From positions 186,001 to 250,000 of the forward strand of contig JBFWVF010000008.1 of NCBI GenBank assembly GCA_050246875.1: a stretch of 64,000 nucleotides of DNA. Reading direction: 5' to 3'. The notes under the pieces were generated by a model. That model was not told the DNA's origin. It searched no databases and was given only the letters and a program-made list of their open reading frames with translations. Of this stretch, positions 43,022 through 51,534 are shown piece by piece; position 1 is the stretch's first letter; every line of letters begins with the position of its first letter. The stretch is from SHWB01 sp050246875 (GTDB taxonomy: Bacteria > Pseudomonadota > Alphaproteobacteria > UBA6615). The translations under genes and the position numbers were made by a program.

Positions 43022-44635
43022 TTACCGGGCAGCGGCGTCGGCGAGGATCATGTCGGCGGCCTTCTCGCCGATCATGATCGTCGGCGCGTTCGTGTTGCCC
43101 GACACGAGGGTCGGCATGATCGACGCATCGACCACCCGCAGGCCGTCGACATCCCGCACGCGCAGCCGCGGATCGACGACGGCATCGGTGTCGATCCCCA
43201 TCCGGCACGTACCGACCGGGTGATAGCTGATTCCACCCTTGGCGCGCAGATGGGCCACAATCTGTTCGTCACTCGAACAGTCCGCCCCGGGCTCGTGTTC
43301 CCGCTCGATCCAGGGCCGCATCGGCGCCGCCGCCATGATGCGTCGTACCGCCTTCATGCCTGCCACCGCCGCGCGGACATCGTTCTCCGCGTGCAGGTAG
43401 TTCGGCCGGATCACGGGTGCGGCGAACGGATCGGCACCGGCGATGGCGACACTTCCGCGACTTTCCGGGCGCAGCACGCGCACGCCCACCGAGAAGCCGG
43501 AGAAGCGATGCAGGCCGTCGCTGATGCGGTCGGTGCTGAAGAGGGCGAGCCCGGCCTGGATATCGGGCGTCGCAAGCCTCGGGTCGGTCCGCAGGAAGCC
43601 GGCAGCATAGGACGCCGCCATGGTCAGGAAGCCCTTGCGCTCGACGGCATAGCGCAGCGCCGCCCACGCGCCGCGCAACGGGTTGCGGACGACGTCGTTG
43701 AGCGTCACGGGGGCGGTGCATTTCCACGTGAGGCGGCCGTTGTAGTGGTCCTGCAGGTTGGCGCCAACATCCTGCCTGTCGGCCAGCACGGCGATGCCGT
43801 GACCGCGCAGCAGCGCGGCCGGGCCGATGCCCGATAGCTGCAGGAGTTGCGGCGAATTGAACGCGCCGCCAGCCAGCAGAACCTCGCCACGCGCCATGGC
43901 GTGGCGGGTCTCTCCGCCCTGGAGATACTCGACGCCGCTCGCCCGGCGTCCGTCGAAGAGCACGCGGGTCGCATGCGCCCGCGTGACGACGTGCAGGTTG
44001 GCCCGCCGTCGCACCGGATGCAGATAGGCCGTCGCCGCACTCGAACGCCGCCCATTGCGAAGCGTGACCTGGACATAGCCGAAGCCCTCCTGCGCCACGC
44101 CATTGAAGTCGCGGTTGCGTGGATAGCCGCAGGCTTCGGCGGCGGCGATGAACGCGTCGCAGACCGGATGCGGCTCGGCCGGATCGCGGACTGCCAACGG
44201 GCCGCCGCTGCCGTGCCACTCGTCGGCACCATGCTGCTGGTCCTCGGACCTGCGGAAATACGGCAGCACATCGTCCCAACCCCAGCCGATGCAGCCAAGC
44301 TGGCGCCAATGGTCGTAGTCTTCGTGCTGGCCACGAATGTAGACGAGGCCGTTGATCGAACTGGAGCCGCCGAGAACCTTGCCGCGCGGCTGGGGAATGC
44401 GCCGGTTGCCCGTCGCCGGGTCGGGCTCGCCGGCATACAGCCAGTTGACCGCCGGATTAGCGAAATGACGGCCATAGCCGAGCGGAATGTGGATCCACGG
44501 GCTGCTGTCCCGCCCACCGGCTTCGAGCAACAGCACGCGATGGCGGCTGGACGCCGTCAGGCGGTTGGCCAGCACGCAGCCCGCACTGCCAGCGCCGACA
44601 ACGACGTAGTCGTACACCTCCGCGTCGCCTGCCAT
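43022..44635 (-). CDS. GMC family oxidoreductase (choline dehydrogenase-like)
   Basis: A 537-residue flavoenzyme with the FAD-binding GAGSAG (14-19), GGSSSINGLVYIRG and the GMC signature, and the catalytic pair H472 (YHPVGTCRMG) and N516 (SGNTNAPT). It oxidises an alcohol with transfer of electrons to a quinone or oxygen. No leader peptide is seen, so it is cytoplasmic or membrane-associated. ATG 44635 has AGGGCAAAG upstream; the in-frame TTG at 44662 is less likely. Many alphaproteobacteria have several of these; substrate not predictable beyond aliphatic or aromatic alcohols. Confidence 0.93.
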   Translation of the reverse strand: MAGDAEVYDYVVVGAGSAGCVLANRLTASSRHRVLLLEAGGRDSSPWIHIPLGYGRHFANPAVNWLYAGEPDPATGNRRIPQPRGKVLGGSSSINGLVYIRGQHEDYDHWRQLGCIGWGWDDVLPYFRRSEDQQHGADEWHGSGGPLAVRDPAEPHPVCDAFIAAAEACGYPRNRDFNGVAQEGFGYVQVTLRNGRRSSAATAYLHPVRRRANLHVVTRAHATRVLFDGRRASGVEYLQGGETRHAMARGEVLLAGGAFNSPQLLQLSGIGPAALLRGHGIAVLADRQDVGANLQDHYNGRLTWKCTAPVTLNDVVRNPLRGAWAALRYAVERKGFLTMAASYAAGFLRTDPRLATPDIQAGLALFSTDRISDGLHRFSGFSVGVRVLRPESRGSVAIAGADPFAAPVIRPNYLHAENDVRAAVAGMKAVRRIMAAAPMRPWIEREHEPGADCSSDEQIVAHLRAKGGISYHPVGTCRMGIDTDAVVDPRLRVRDVDGLRVVDASIMPTLVSGNTNAPTIMIGEKAADMILADAAAR

Positions 44636-44794
44636 TCCGCTTTGCCCTGCCCATTCAGCCAACGGGACTATGCGTGTCCGTTCCGTGGCCGGACCACAGC
44701 AAATTCCTGCCGCATTTCAGTTGCCCGGCCCGGTGCATGCGCCGAGGATCGCTCCGTCACGCCCCCGGCGGCGGTTCACAGGAATTTCCGGCCG

Positions 44795-45442
44795 ATGTCC
44801 GACAAGGTCGCACCGCGGAGCACATTCAGACTCGAACGCGTCGCCGCGCTGACGGATGGGGTCTTCGCCATCGCGATCACCCTCCTCGTCCTGGACGTCA
44901 AGGTGCCATTGCACAGCGAGGGCGACGAAGGCTCGGTCCTCAGGGCGCTGCTCGGCCAGAAGGAGGAGTTCACCGCCTGGGTCATCAGCTTCGTGCTGAT
45001 CGCCCGCCTGTGGATGGACATCCACGACGCGCTCGCGACGCTCAAATTCTGTGACGGCGTCCAGCTCATGCTCAATTTCGCCCTGCTGGCAGGCTGCTCG
45101 ATGATCCCGTTCGCCGCCGCTCTCGTCGGGGTGCATCCGGGCGAGCTGATGGTCACGGTGATCTTCGCCTGCGTCCAGACGACCAACGGCGTGCTGATCG
45201 GCGTCTTCAACCGCCGGGCGCATGCCGCCGGGCTGCACGCCGTCCCCGAGAGCGACGACATCGCGGCACGCTACACGAACGGATCGTACCATCTCGCCGT
45301 CTATCCGGCGGTCGGCGTGTTCTCGATCATGCTGGCCTACGTCGCCAATCCGCTGGTCGGAATCGTCGCTTGGCTCGCCGAACCGACCGTCGCTGCCATC
45401 GTCGCGCTACGCCGCGACCACATGGCGACACCGCCCGGCTGA
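44795..45442 (+). CDS. TMEM175-family (DUF1211) membrane protein
   Basis: A 215-residue membrane protein with about six hydrophobic helices. The first helix, RVAALTDGVFAIAITLLVLD, is the TMEM175/DUF1211 signature; family members form potassium-selective channels with the motif R-x3-FSD, here altered to R15-x3-LTD. The gene diverges from the GMC oxidoreductase with 159 bp between. ATG 44795 has AGGAA at a slightly long distance. Ion channel function is expected from the family but the changed filter-helix residues leave selectivity open. Confidence 0.8.
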   Translation: MSDKVAPRSTFRLERVAALTDGVFAIAITLLVLDVKVPLHSEGDEGSVLRALLGQKEEFTAWVISFVLIARLWMDIHDALATLKFCDGVQLMLNFALLAGCSMIPFAAALVGVHPGELMVTVIFACVQTTNGVLIGVFNRRAHAAGLHAVPESDDIAARYTNGSYHLAVYPAVGVFSIMLAYVANPLVGIVAWLAEPTVAAIVALRRDHMATPPG

Positions 45443-45451
45443 GGCTGCCGC

Positions 45452-46723
45452 TCAGCGCTTCTCGAAGTCGATGCGCTCCTCGACCGGCAGGCCGAGGAGG
45501 TGGCGGCGCAGGCTGTCGAGGCCGAGTTCGGCGGCACCGAGGCGCACCCACTCGCGGCCGCCGATCAGCCGCGCCTGCCGCGACGCGACCGAATCCGGCC
45601 CGACGATGCCGATGCAGATCGTGCCGCCGAAGTCGACACGATCTGTCCCCTCGTCGAGGTCGATCAGCACGCCAAGCGCGTGGCTGGCGTGGCTGCGCTC
45701 GCGCAGCGCGCGGGCGACGTCGACCGCCGTGTCCGGCGTGATCGCATTGGCGCCGCCGTTGCCCGGCAGGCCGACGGCTTCGCGCAACTCGCCCAGCGCG
45801 CGGGCGACGACCCCGCGGCGGAACAGGCTCTCGGCGTCCGGCATCGAAGCCATGCGCGAGGCGATGCCGCCGCTGGTGAACATCTCGGCCGTCGACAGCG
45901 ATCCGCCACGCGCGACCAGCGCGTCGTTGATCACCTTCTCCAGCGTTGCGTCATCCTCCGCGACGATGAAATTGCCCAGATGGCGCCGCACCTCGGCTTC
46001 CAGCGGCCCCAACTTGCGCGCAACATCGGCCTCGTCGGTCCCGCGCACGACGAGCTTGGTCTCCAGTTCCGGATAGTGCGCCTGGAAGCCGAGCTTGACG
46101 CCGCCGCCCGGCACCAGATCCTCGATGCCCTTGAGCATCTCGTCGGCGCGGGACTCGCCGACGCCGAAGGAGTGGAAGCGTTTGAGGCGGAAGGCGTTAC
46201 GCATGCCGCTCTGTGCCAGCAGGCGGGGGATTATCTGCTCGTCCAGCATCTTCCGCATTTCGCGCGGCACGCCTGGCGTGAAGAAGAAGCGCGCCTTGCC
46301 GATGGTGACCGCGAAGCCGCAGGCCGTGCCGATCGGGTTATCGATAAACTCGGCCGTGGCCGGCAGCATCGCCTGCTTGCGGTTGTTCGGCGGCATCGTG
46401 CGAGCGCGCTTGAGGAAGAACTCCTCCATGCGCTTGAGCCATTCCTCGTGCAGCACCAGTTCGCAACCGGCGGCCTCGGCGGCGACTTCCTGTGACAGGT
46501 CATCGACGGTCGGTCCCAGACCACCGTTGACGATCACCGCGTCGGCGCGCTCCGCCGCCTGGCGGAAGGCCAGTAGCAGGGCCGCGCGGTCGTCGCCGAC
46601 GGTCGTCCCCCAGTGCACGGCGAGCCCGAGATCGCTGAGGCGCGTCGCCATGTAGCTGTAGTTGGTGTTGACAGTCTTGCCGGTGAGGATTTCGTCGCCG
46701 GTACACAGTATCTCGATGAGCAT
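45452..46723 (-). CDS. CinA family protein (molybdopterin-binding domain plus altered PncC domain)
   Basis: A 423-residue CinA. The N-terminal COG1058 domain (residues 1-170) is well preserved, with LCTGDEILTG, NGGLGPTVDD and FFFTPGVPREM, the pyrophosphatase part that acts on ADP-ribose or related nucleotides. The C-terminal PncC domain begins near 275 but its active-site block reads STAEMFTSGG where NMN amidases have TAESCTGG, so the nucleophilic serine is replaced by methionine. NMN deamidase activity is probably lost. The true start is ATG 46723; the longer frame adds non-conserved residues. Divergent from recQ. Confidence 0.87.
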   Translation of the reverse strand: MLIEILCTGDEILTGKTVNTNYSYMATRLSDLGLAVHWGTTVGDDRAALLLAFRQAAERADAVIVNGGLGPTVDDLSQEVAAEAAGCELVLHEEWLKRMEEFFLKRARTMPPNNRKQAMLPATAEFIDNPIGTACGFAVTIGKARFFFTPGVPREMRKMLDEQIIPRLLAQSGMRNAFRLKRFHSFGVGESRADEMLKGIEDLVPGGGVKLGFQAHYPELETKLVVRGTDEADVARKLGPLEAEVRRHLGNFIVAEDDATLEKVINDALVARGGSLSTAEMFTSGGIASRMASMPDAESLFRRGVVARALGELREAVGLPGNGGANAITPDTAVDVARALRERSHASHALGVLIDLDEGTDRVDFGGTICIGIVGPDSVASRQARLIGGREWVRLGAAELGLDSLRRHLLGLPVEERIDFEKR

Positions 46724-46862
46724 TCGCGGCCCCGTGGCGTTTTCGGGCCGGATGATGCGCCTTCCCGCTCGTCGGGAAAAGCCGGCCACCGCGCACCTGG
46801 GCGGTCGCGACTCCCCGCCCGGCCCGCTACAGTGCCAGTGGCCTTTGCCCTAGCTCGCGAAT

Positions 46863-48704
46863 ATGGACGCTTCCCTGCCGATTGCCCCCGCCGGCCTCGA
46901 CGCCACAGTCCTGCCGGTGCTGCGGGAGGTATTCGGCTATCCGGCTCTGCGGCCGGGTCAGCGCGAGGCCATCGGCGCCGTCCTCGCCGGGCGGAACGTG
47001 CTGGCGGTGATGCCGACGGGCGCCGGCAAATCGTTGTGCTATCAGTTGCCTGCTCTCGTCCTCGGCGGCCTCACCATCGTCGTCTCGCCACTCGTCGCCC
47101 TGATGCGCGACCAGGTGGCAGCCCTGCGGCTCAACGGCATCGCCGCCGCGACGATCAATTCCGACCACGACCGCGCCGACAACGTGGCGACCTGGCGCGC
47201 CGTGCAGGCCGGCGAGGTGCGCCTCCTCTACCTGTCGCCCGAACGGCTGATGACCGAGCGCATGCTCGATGCGCTGGCGCGGCGCGACGTGCGCCTGATC
47301 GCCATCGACGAGGCCCACTGCATTTCGCAGTGGGGCCCGTCGTTCCGGCCCGAATACGAAGCTCTGGGTACTCTGCGCCAGTACCTCCCGGGCGTGCCGA
47401 TCATCGGCCTGACGGCGACGGCCGACCCGGCAACCCGCAGCGACATCGAGGCACGGATCTTCGGCGGCGACGTCGTTTCCGTCGGTACCGGCTTCGACCG
47501 GCCCAACCTGTCGCTGGCCGTAGCGTTGAAGAACAACTGGAAGCGGCAGCTCCTCGATTTCGTCGAGGCCCGACGTGGCGCTAGCGGCATCGTCTACTGC
47601 CTGTCGCGGCGCAGGAGCGAGGAGGCCGCCGCCCTGCTCGCCGACGCCGGCCATACCGCGCTTGCTTTCCACGCCGGGATGGACAGCGCGGCCAAGGCGC
47701 ATGTGCAGAACCGCTTCATGACCGAGCCAGGCGTGGTGATGGCCGCGACCATCGCCTTCGGCATGGGTATCGACAAGCCCGACATCCGCTACGTCGTGCA
47801 CACCGACCTGCCGGCGAGTCCCGAGGCTTACTACCAGGAGATCGGCCGCGCCGGGCGCGACGGCGAGCCGGCCGACACCCTGCTGCTCTATGGCCTCGAG
47901 GATGTCCGGCTGCGCCGCGGCTTCATCGAGGCGGAAGACAGCAGCGACGACCGCAAGCGACGCGAACAGCAACGGCTCAATGTCCTCATCGCCTACTGCG
48001 AGGCGCCCGAGTGCCGGCGCCGCCTGCTGCTGCGCCATTTCGGCGAGGAGGCCGCGCCCTGCGGCAATTGCGACGTCTGCCTCGACCCGGTGCCGACCGT
48101 CGACGGCACGACCGACGCCTGCAAGGTATTGGACGCCGTGACTGGCACCGGCCAGCGATATGGCGCCGCCCATATCGCCGACGTGCTGAGCGGTGCGACG
48201 ACCGAGAAGATCGCCGCCTCGGGGCATGACCGCCTCGCCTCCTTCGCCGCCGGTGCCGATCGCGCGAAGCGCGAATGGCAGGGCATCATCCGCCAGATGG
48301 TCGCAGCCGGGCTGCTGGATATCGACATTGCCGGCTATGGCGGCCTGCGCGCGACCGGGACCGGCACCGCGCTGCTGCGGGGCGACGGCAGCTTCCGCTA
48401 CCGCCCCGACCGCGTGCGGCCTGCACGCAAGGAACGCCGCGGTCGCGGCGGGGCGCGCAACAGCAACGAGACGCTCGACGCGGCGACGGCCGACCTCCTG
48501 CAGGCGCTGAAGGCGGTGCGCGGCCGCCTGGCACGGGAGCGGGGCGTGCCGGCCTATGTCATCTTCTCCGACCGCTCGCTGATTGACATGGCGGCGCGGC
48601 GCCCGCGCTCCGTGACGGAGTTCGCGTCCGTCTTCGGCGTCGGCGCCGCCAAGTTGCGCGATTTCGCGGACGTGTTCCTCGCCGCCATCGCCGACGGACG
48701 CTGA
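46863..48704 (+). CDS. recQ: ATP-dependent DNA helicase RecQ
   Basis: A 613-residue RecQ with two RecA-like domains: Walker A MPTGAGKS (50-57, K56), DEAH box (149-152) followed by CISQWG, and motif VI QEIGRAGRDG (325-334). The zinc-binding subdomain has C384, C400, C403 and C406, then a winged helix and a C-terminal HRDC domain at about 530-605. It unwinds DNA 3' to 5' in RecF-pathway repair and fork processing. Of note, the aromatic-rich loop after DEAH reads GPSFRP where most RecQ have GHDFRP. It starts 139 bp from the divergent cinA. Confidence 0.96.
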   Translation: MDASLPIAPAGLDATVLPVLREVFGYPALRPGQREAIGAVLAGRNVLAVMPTGAGKSLCYQLPALVLGGLTIVVSPLVALMRDQVAALRLNGIAAATINSDHDRADNVATWRAVQAGEVRLLYLSPERLMTERMLDALARRDVRLIAIDEAHCISQWGPSFRPEYEALGTLRQYLPGVPIIGLTATADPATRSDIEARIFGGDVVSVGTGFDRPNLSLAVALKNNWKRQLLDFVEARRGASGIVYCLSRRRSEEAAALLADAGHTALAFHAGMDSAAKAHVQNRFMTEPGVVMAATIAFGMGIDKPDIRYVVHTDLPASPEAYYQEIGRAGRDGEPADTLLLYGLEDVRLRRGFIEAEDSSDDRKRREQQRLNVLIAYCEAPECRRRLLLRHFGEEAAPCGNCDVCLDPVPTVDGTTDACKVLDAVTGTGQRYGAAHIADVLSGATTEKIAASGHDRLASFAAGADRAKREWQGIIRQMVAAGLLDIDIAGYGGLRATGTGTALLRGDGSFRYRPDRVRPARKERRGRGGARNSNETLDAATADLLQALKAVRGRLARERGVPAYVIFSDRSLIDMAARRPRSVTEFASVFGVGAAKLRDFADVFLAAIADGR

Positions 48705-48734
48705 AGCCCGCTCCTTCGGCGCCCGGTTTGCGGT

Positions 48735-49886
48735 CTACAGCGTCGCCGCGGTGCCGAGGATAGCCGTGACCTGGCTCGACAGCGTGCCGCCATTGCCATG
48801 CGCGAGCGCCGTCGCGGCGCCGGGCACCTGGCGCGCGCCGGCGGCACCGCGCAATTGCTGCACCGCCTCCACGACGAGGAACAGCCCGTACATCCCCGGA
48901 TGGACGCAGGACAGACCGCCACCGTTGGTATTGACCGGCAACCGACCGCCCGGCGCGATGGCGCCGCCGGAGACGAAGCGCCCGCCCTCGCCCTTCGGAC
49001 AGAAGCCGAGATCCTCGAGGAACAGGATCGTGTTGATGGTGAAGGCGTCGTACAGCTCGACGACATCCATGTCCGCCGGGCCGAGTTTCGCCATCGCATA
49101 GGCCCGCGCCCCGGAATCGCGCGCGGCGGTCACTGTCAGATCGTCCATCTGCGCGATCTGGCGATGCGACAGCGACGACGCGCAGCCCAGCAGGTACGCC
49201 GGCGCATGCGGTCCGTCCTTCGCCGCGTCGGCGCGGGTCATGACGATGGCTGCCGCGCCGTCGGTGACGAGACAGCAATCGAGCACCGACAGCGGATCGG
49301 ACACCATGCGTGCGTTGAGCACGTCGGCGATGGCCAGTGGCGTGCGGCGATATGCATCGGGGTTGAGCTGCGCCCAGCTGCGCGCGGCCACCGCGACCTC
49401 GGCCAGATGCGTGCGCGTCGTGCCGAACTCATGCATGTGGCGCGCCGCCGCCATCGCATAGGCACTGATGGGGAACAACGGCTTGTGAACCGCCTCGAAA
49501 GGCTGCGGCTCGGACAGCGAAACCAGCCGGCCGCTGGCCGTCCTCTGGTTGCTGCCGTAGGCGATCAGCGCCGTGTCGCAGAGCCCCGCTTCCAGCGCCA
49601 GCGCCGCCGTCAGCATGTGCGCGACGAAGGACGAACCGCCGATGGTGCTGCCGTTCGAAAAGCGCGGATGGATGCCGAGATACTCGGCCGCCGAAATCAC
49701 GGCCATCCCGTGTACCGACGTCGACACGAACAGACCGTCGACGTCGGCGACGGTCTTGCCGGCATCGGCCAGCGCCGCGAGCGCGGCTTGGCCGAGCAGT
49801 TCGAGCGGCGTGAAGCCGGGCGCTTCCCCGGTGCCGGCGGTGGCGATGCCGGTGATCGCCGTGGCACCCCGCAGGCCCGCGCTCAT
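48735..49886 (-). CDS. Thiolase family protein (SCP-x/Ltp2-like)
   Basis: A 383-residue thiolase fold of the sterol-carrier-protein-x branch: AITGIATAGTG start, GSTIGGSSFVAHML, DCCLVTDGAAAIVMTR, ELYDAFTINT, NTNGGGLSCVHPGM and C-terminal HGNGG. Members of this branch often lack the classical Cys nucleophile and act as CoA-ester retro-aldolases or ketothiolases together with a DUF35 partner. Here the partner gene directly precedes it; the ATG at 49886 overlaps the partner's stop by four bases, giving a coupled two-gene unit. Confidence 0.9.
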   Translation of the reverse strand: MSAGLRGATAITGIATAGTGEAPGFTPLELLGQAALAALADAGKTVADVDGLFVSTSVHGMAVISAAEYLGIHPRFSNGSTIGGSSFVAHMLTAALALEAGLCDTALIAYGSNQRTASGRLVSLSEPQPFEAVHKPLFPISAYAMAAARHMHEFGTTRTHLAEVAVAARSWAQLNPDAYRRTPLAIADVLNARMVSDPLSVLDCCLVTDGAAAIVMTRADAAKDGPHAPAYLLGCASSLSHRQIAQMDDLTVTAARDSGARAYAMAKLGPADMDVVELYDAFTINTILFLEDLGFCPKGEGGRFVSGGAIAPGGRLPVNTNGGGLSCVHPGMYGLFLVVEAVQQLRGAAGARQVPGAATALAHGNGGTLSSQVTAILGTAATL

Positions 49887-50290
49887 GCCGCACCGCCGCG
49901 CGGCACGAAGACCACCGCGTGCTCGCCGTCGATGACGTCGATCCGCGCCGACACGGGCATGCCGATGCGCACGGCATCGGGCGCGATGTCCAGGACGCGC
50001 GACAGGAGCCGCGGCCCCTCGGCGAGGTCGACCAGCGCGATGTTGAAGTCGCCGCCCTTGTCCGGGGCGCGACGCACGACGGTCGTCGAATACACGGTAC
50101 CGGCGCCGCTGGCCTCGACCCATTCGAGGTCGGCGTCGCCCGTACCGGGTTCGGCGACGCGCGGATAGAAGAAACAGCGCCCGCTACGACGCGCGCGCTG
50201 CAGCATGAACCGGCCGAGGGCAAGCTGCTCCCGGAACTGCCGCTCGGGGCCCGCCTGCGGGCCGCTGCCCTTTTCATTCGAAGCCGACAT
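49883..50290 (-). CDS. OB-fold (DUF35) thiolase partner protein
   Basis: A 135-residue protein with the DUF35 order: short N-terminal helices, a remnant rubredoxin-like knuckle (GRCFFYPR) and an OB fold starting VEASGAGTVYSTTVV. Zinc-knuckle forms have four cysteines; here only C39 is left, so metal is probably absent and the protein may serve as an acyl-CoA-binding scaffold. It overlaps the thiolase gene by ATGA and follows the alpha/beta hydrolase gene by 38 bp, so all three are likely one operon. Confidence 0.87.
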   Translation of the reverse strand: MSASNEKGSGPQAGPERQFREQLALGRFMLQRARRSGRCFFYPRVAEPGTGDADLEWVEASGAGTVYSTTVVRRAPDKGGDFNIALVDLAEGPRLLSRVLDIAPDAVRIGMPVSARIDVIDGEHAVVFVPRGGAA

Positions 50291-50328
50291 GATTCCCCGC
50301 CTCGCCGCGCCGCCCGCGCGGCCCTCGT

Positions 50329-51219
50329 TCAACCGAAGAAATCGCGCAAGGCAGCCGCGGTCGCCTGCGGATTTTCCTCGCAGAGAAAATGCCCGGAGTC
50401 GATCTCGGCGCCGCGCACATCGACGGCCCATCGGCGCCAGGTCTCCAGCGTGGCCCCCGCCGCGGCGCCGACCCCCGAGCCACACCACAGCGCCAGCATC
50501 GGCGCCGTGATCTTGCGCCCGGCGGCGAGGTCGGCCGCATCGTGGTCGACGTCGGCGTAGGCGCCGGCGCGATAGTCCTCGCAGGCGGCACGAACGCGCG
50601 CGGGATCACGCAGCGCGGCGAGATAGTGCTCGACAGCGCGCGGATCGAAGCCCTCGAGGGTCTTGGCGCGCGTCCAGCTCGCGAGCGTCGACCTGTAGTA
50701 GGCATCGGAACTGGCGCAGATCAGGGTCTCGGGCACCGGGTAGGGCTGCGCCAGAAAGGTCCAGTGGTAGATGCGCAGCGCGTACTCGCGGTTCATGCGC
50801 GCCCAGTACTCGTAGCCGGGCAGGATATCGAGCGTCGCCAGCCGGGAGACGCGCTCCGGCGTGTCCAGCGCCATGCGGTAGGCAACGCGCCCGCCGCGAT
50901 CATGACCGGCGACGGCGAACCGGTCGTGCCCCAGCGTGGACATGACCTCGACCATGACCGCCGCCATCGCCCGCTTGGTATAGGGCGTGTTCGCGGCATC
51001 CGTTTCGGGCACGTCCGACTGGCCATACCCTGGCAGGTCCGGAATGACGAGGCGAAACCGGTCCGTGAGCAGCGGCGCCACGCGGTGCCACATCACGCCG
51101 GTTTCGGGATAGCCGTGAAGCAGCAGCAGCGGCGGCCCGTCACCCCCGATACGGACGTAGATCCCGCCGGACCGGGTTGAAATGCGCCTGTCTTCGAAAC
51201 CGGCGAAGAAACTGTCCAT
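50329..51219 (-). CDS. Alpha/beta hydrolase, fluoroacetate/haloacetate dehalogenase-like
   Basis: A 296-residue hydrolase whose active site matches fluoroacetate dehalogenases in full: nucleophile D107 with R108 and R111 in GHDRGGR, acid D131, base H277 in DSGHF, and the halide pocket H152, W153 (IYHWTFLAQP) and Y216. Relative to the Rhodopseudomonas palustris enzyme RPA1163 as I recall it (D110, R111, R114, D134, H155, W156, Y219, H280) every residue is offset by exactly three. It should displace a halide from a 2-haloacid, giving glycolate from fluoroacetate. The start ATG 51219 begins the conserved domain. First gene of the operon with DUF35 and thiolase. Confidence 0.87.
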   Translation of the reverse strand: MDSFFAGFEDRRISTRSGGIYVRIGGDGPPLLLLHGYPETGVMWHRVAPLLTDRFRLVIPDLPGYGQSDVPETDAANTPYTKRAMAAVMVEVMSTLGHDRFAVAGHDRGGRVAYRMALDTPERVSRLATLDILPGYEYWARMNREYALRIYHWTFLAQPYPVPETLICASSDAYYRSTLASWTRAKTLEGFDPRAVEHYLAALRDPARVRAACEDYRAGAYADVDHDAADLAAGRKITAPMLALWCGSGVGAAAGATLETWRRWAVDVRGAEIDSGHFLCEENPQATAAALRDFFG

Positions 51220-51534
51220 ACTCGCCCCAGCATCTGGTGAACACGGACCCGCCGCCACGGAGCAGGCCTCGTCCCGCCATCGTCGCGCGCGGCACCGGCC
51301 GGAACAAGCCGGACGTCCCACTGGATGAAAACTGCACGCCGCAGGCGCTGCCCATTGCCGCCCGTGCTGCGTAGCATGGCGGATGGACAATGCATCGGTG
51401 GGGAAAGCGGCGGGTATTCCGCGCAATCCGGTCCGTCAGCGCATGGATGTCCGTCGGTGGTGTGAATGTGCACGGTCCCGGGCCGCCTTCATGGCCCGGT
51501 CAGCACCATGATCGTCCAGGCAGGAGAAACGCCC
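51220..51534. other. Divergent intergenic region
   Basis: This 315-bp stretch between the dehalogenase-like gene and the TRAP binding-protein gene must hold both promoters, but I see no consensus -35/-10 pair. It contains one perfect 7-bp hairpin (51478-51484 with 51493-51499) 35 bp before the TRAP start. No gene is supported in it. Confidence 0.45.
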
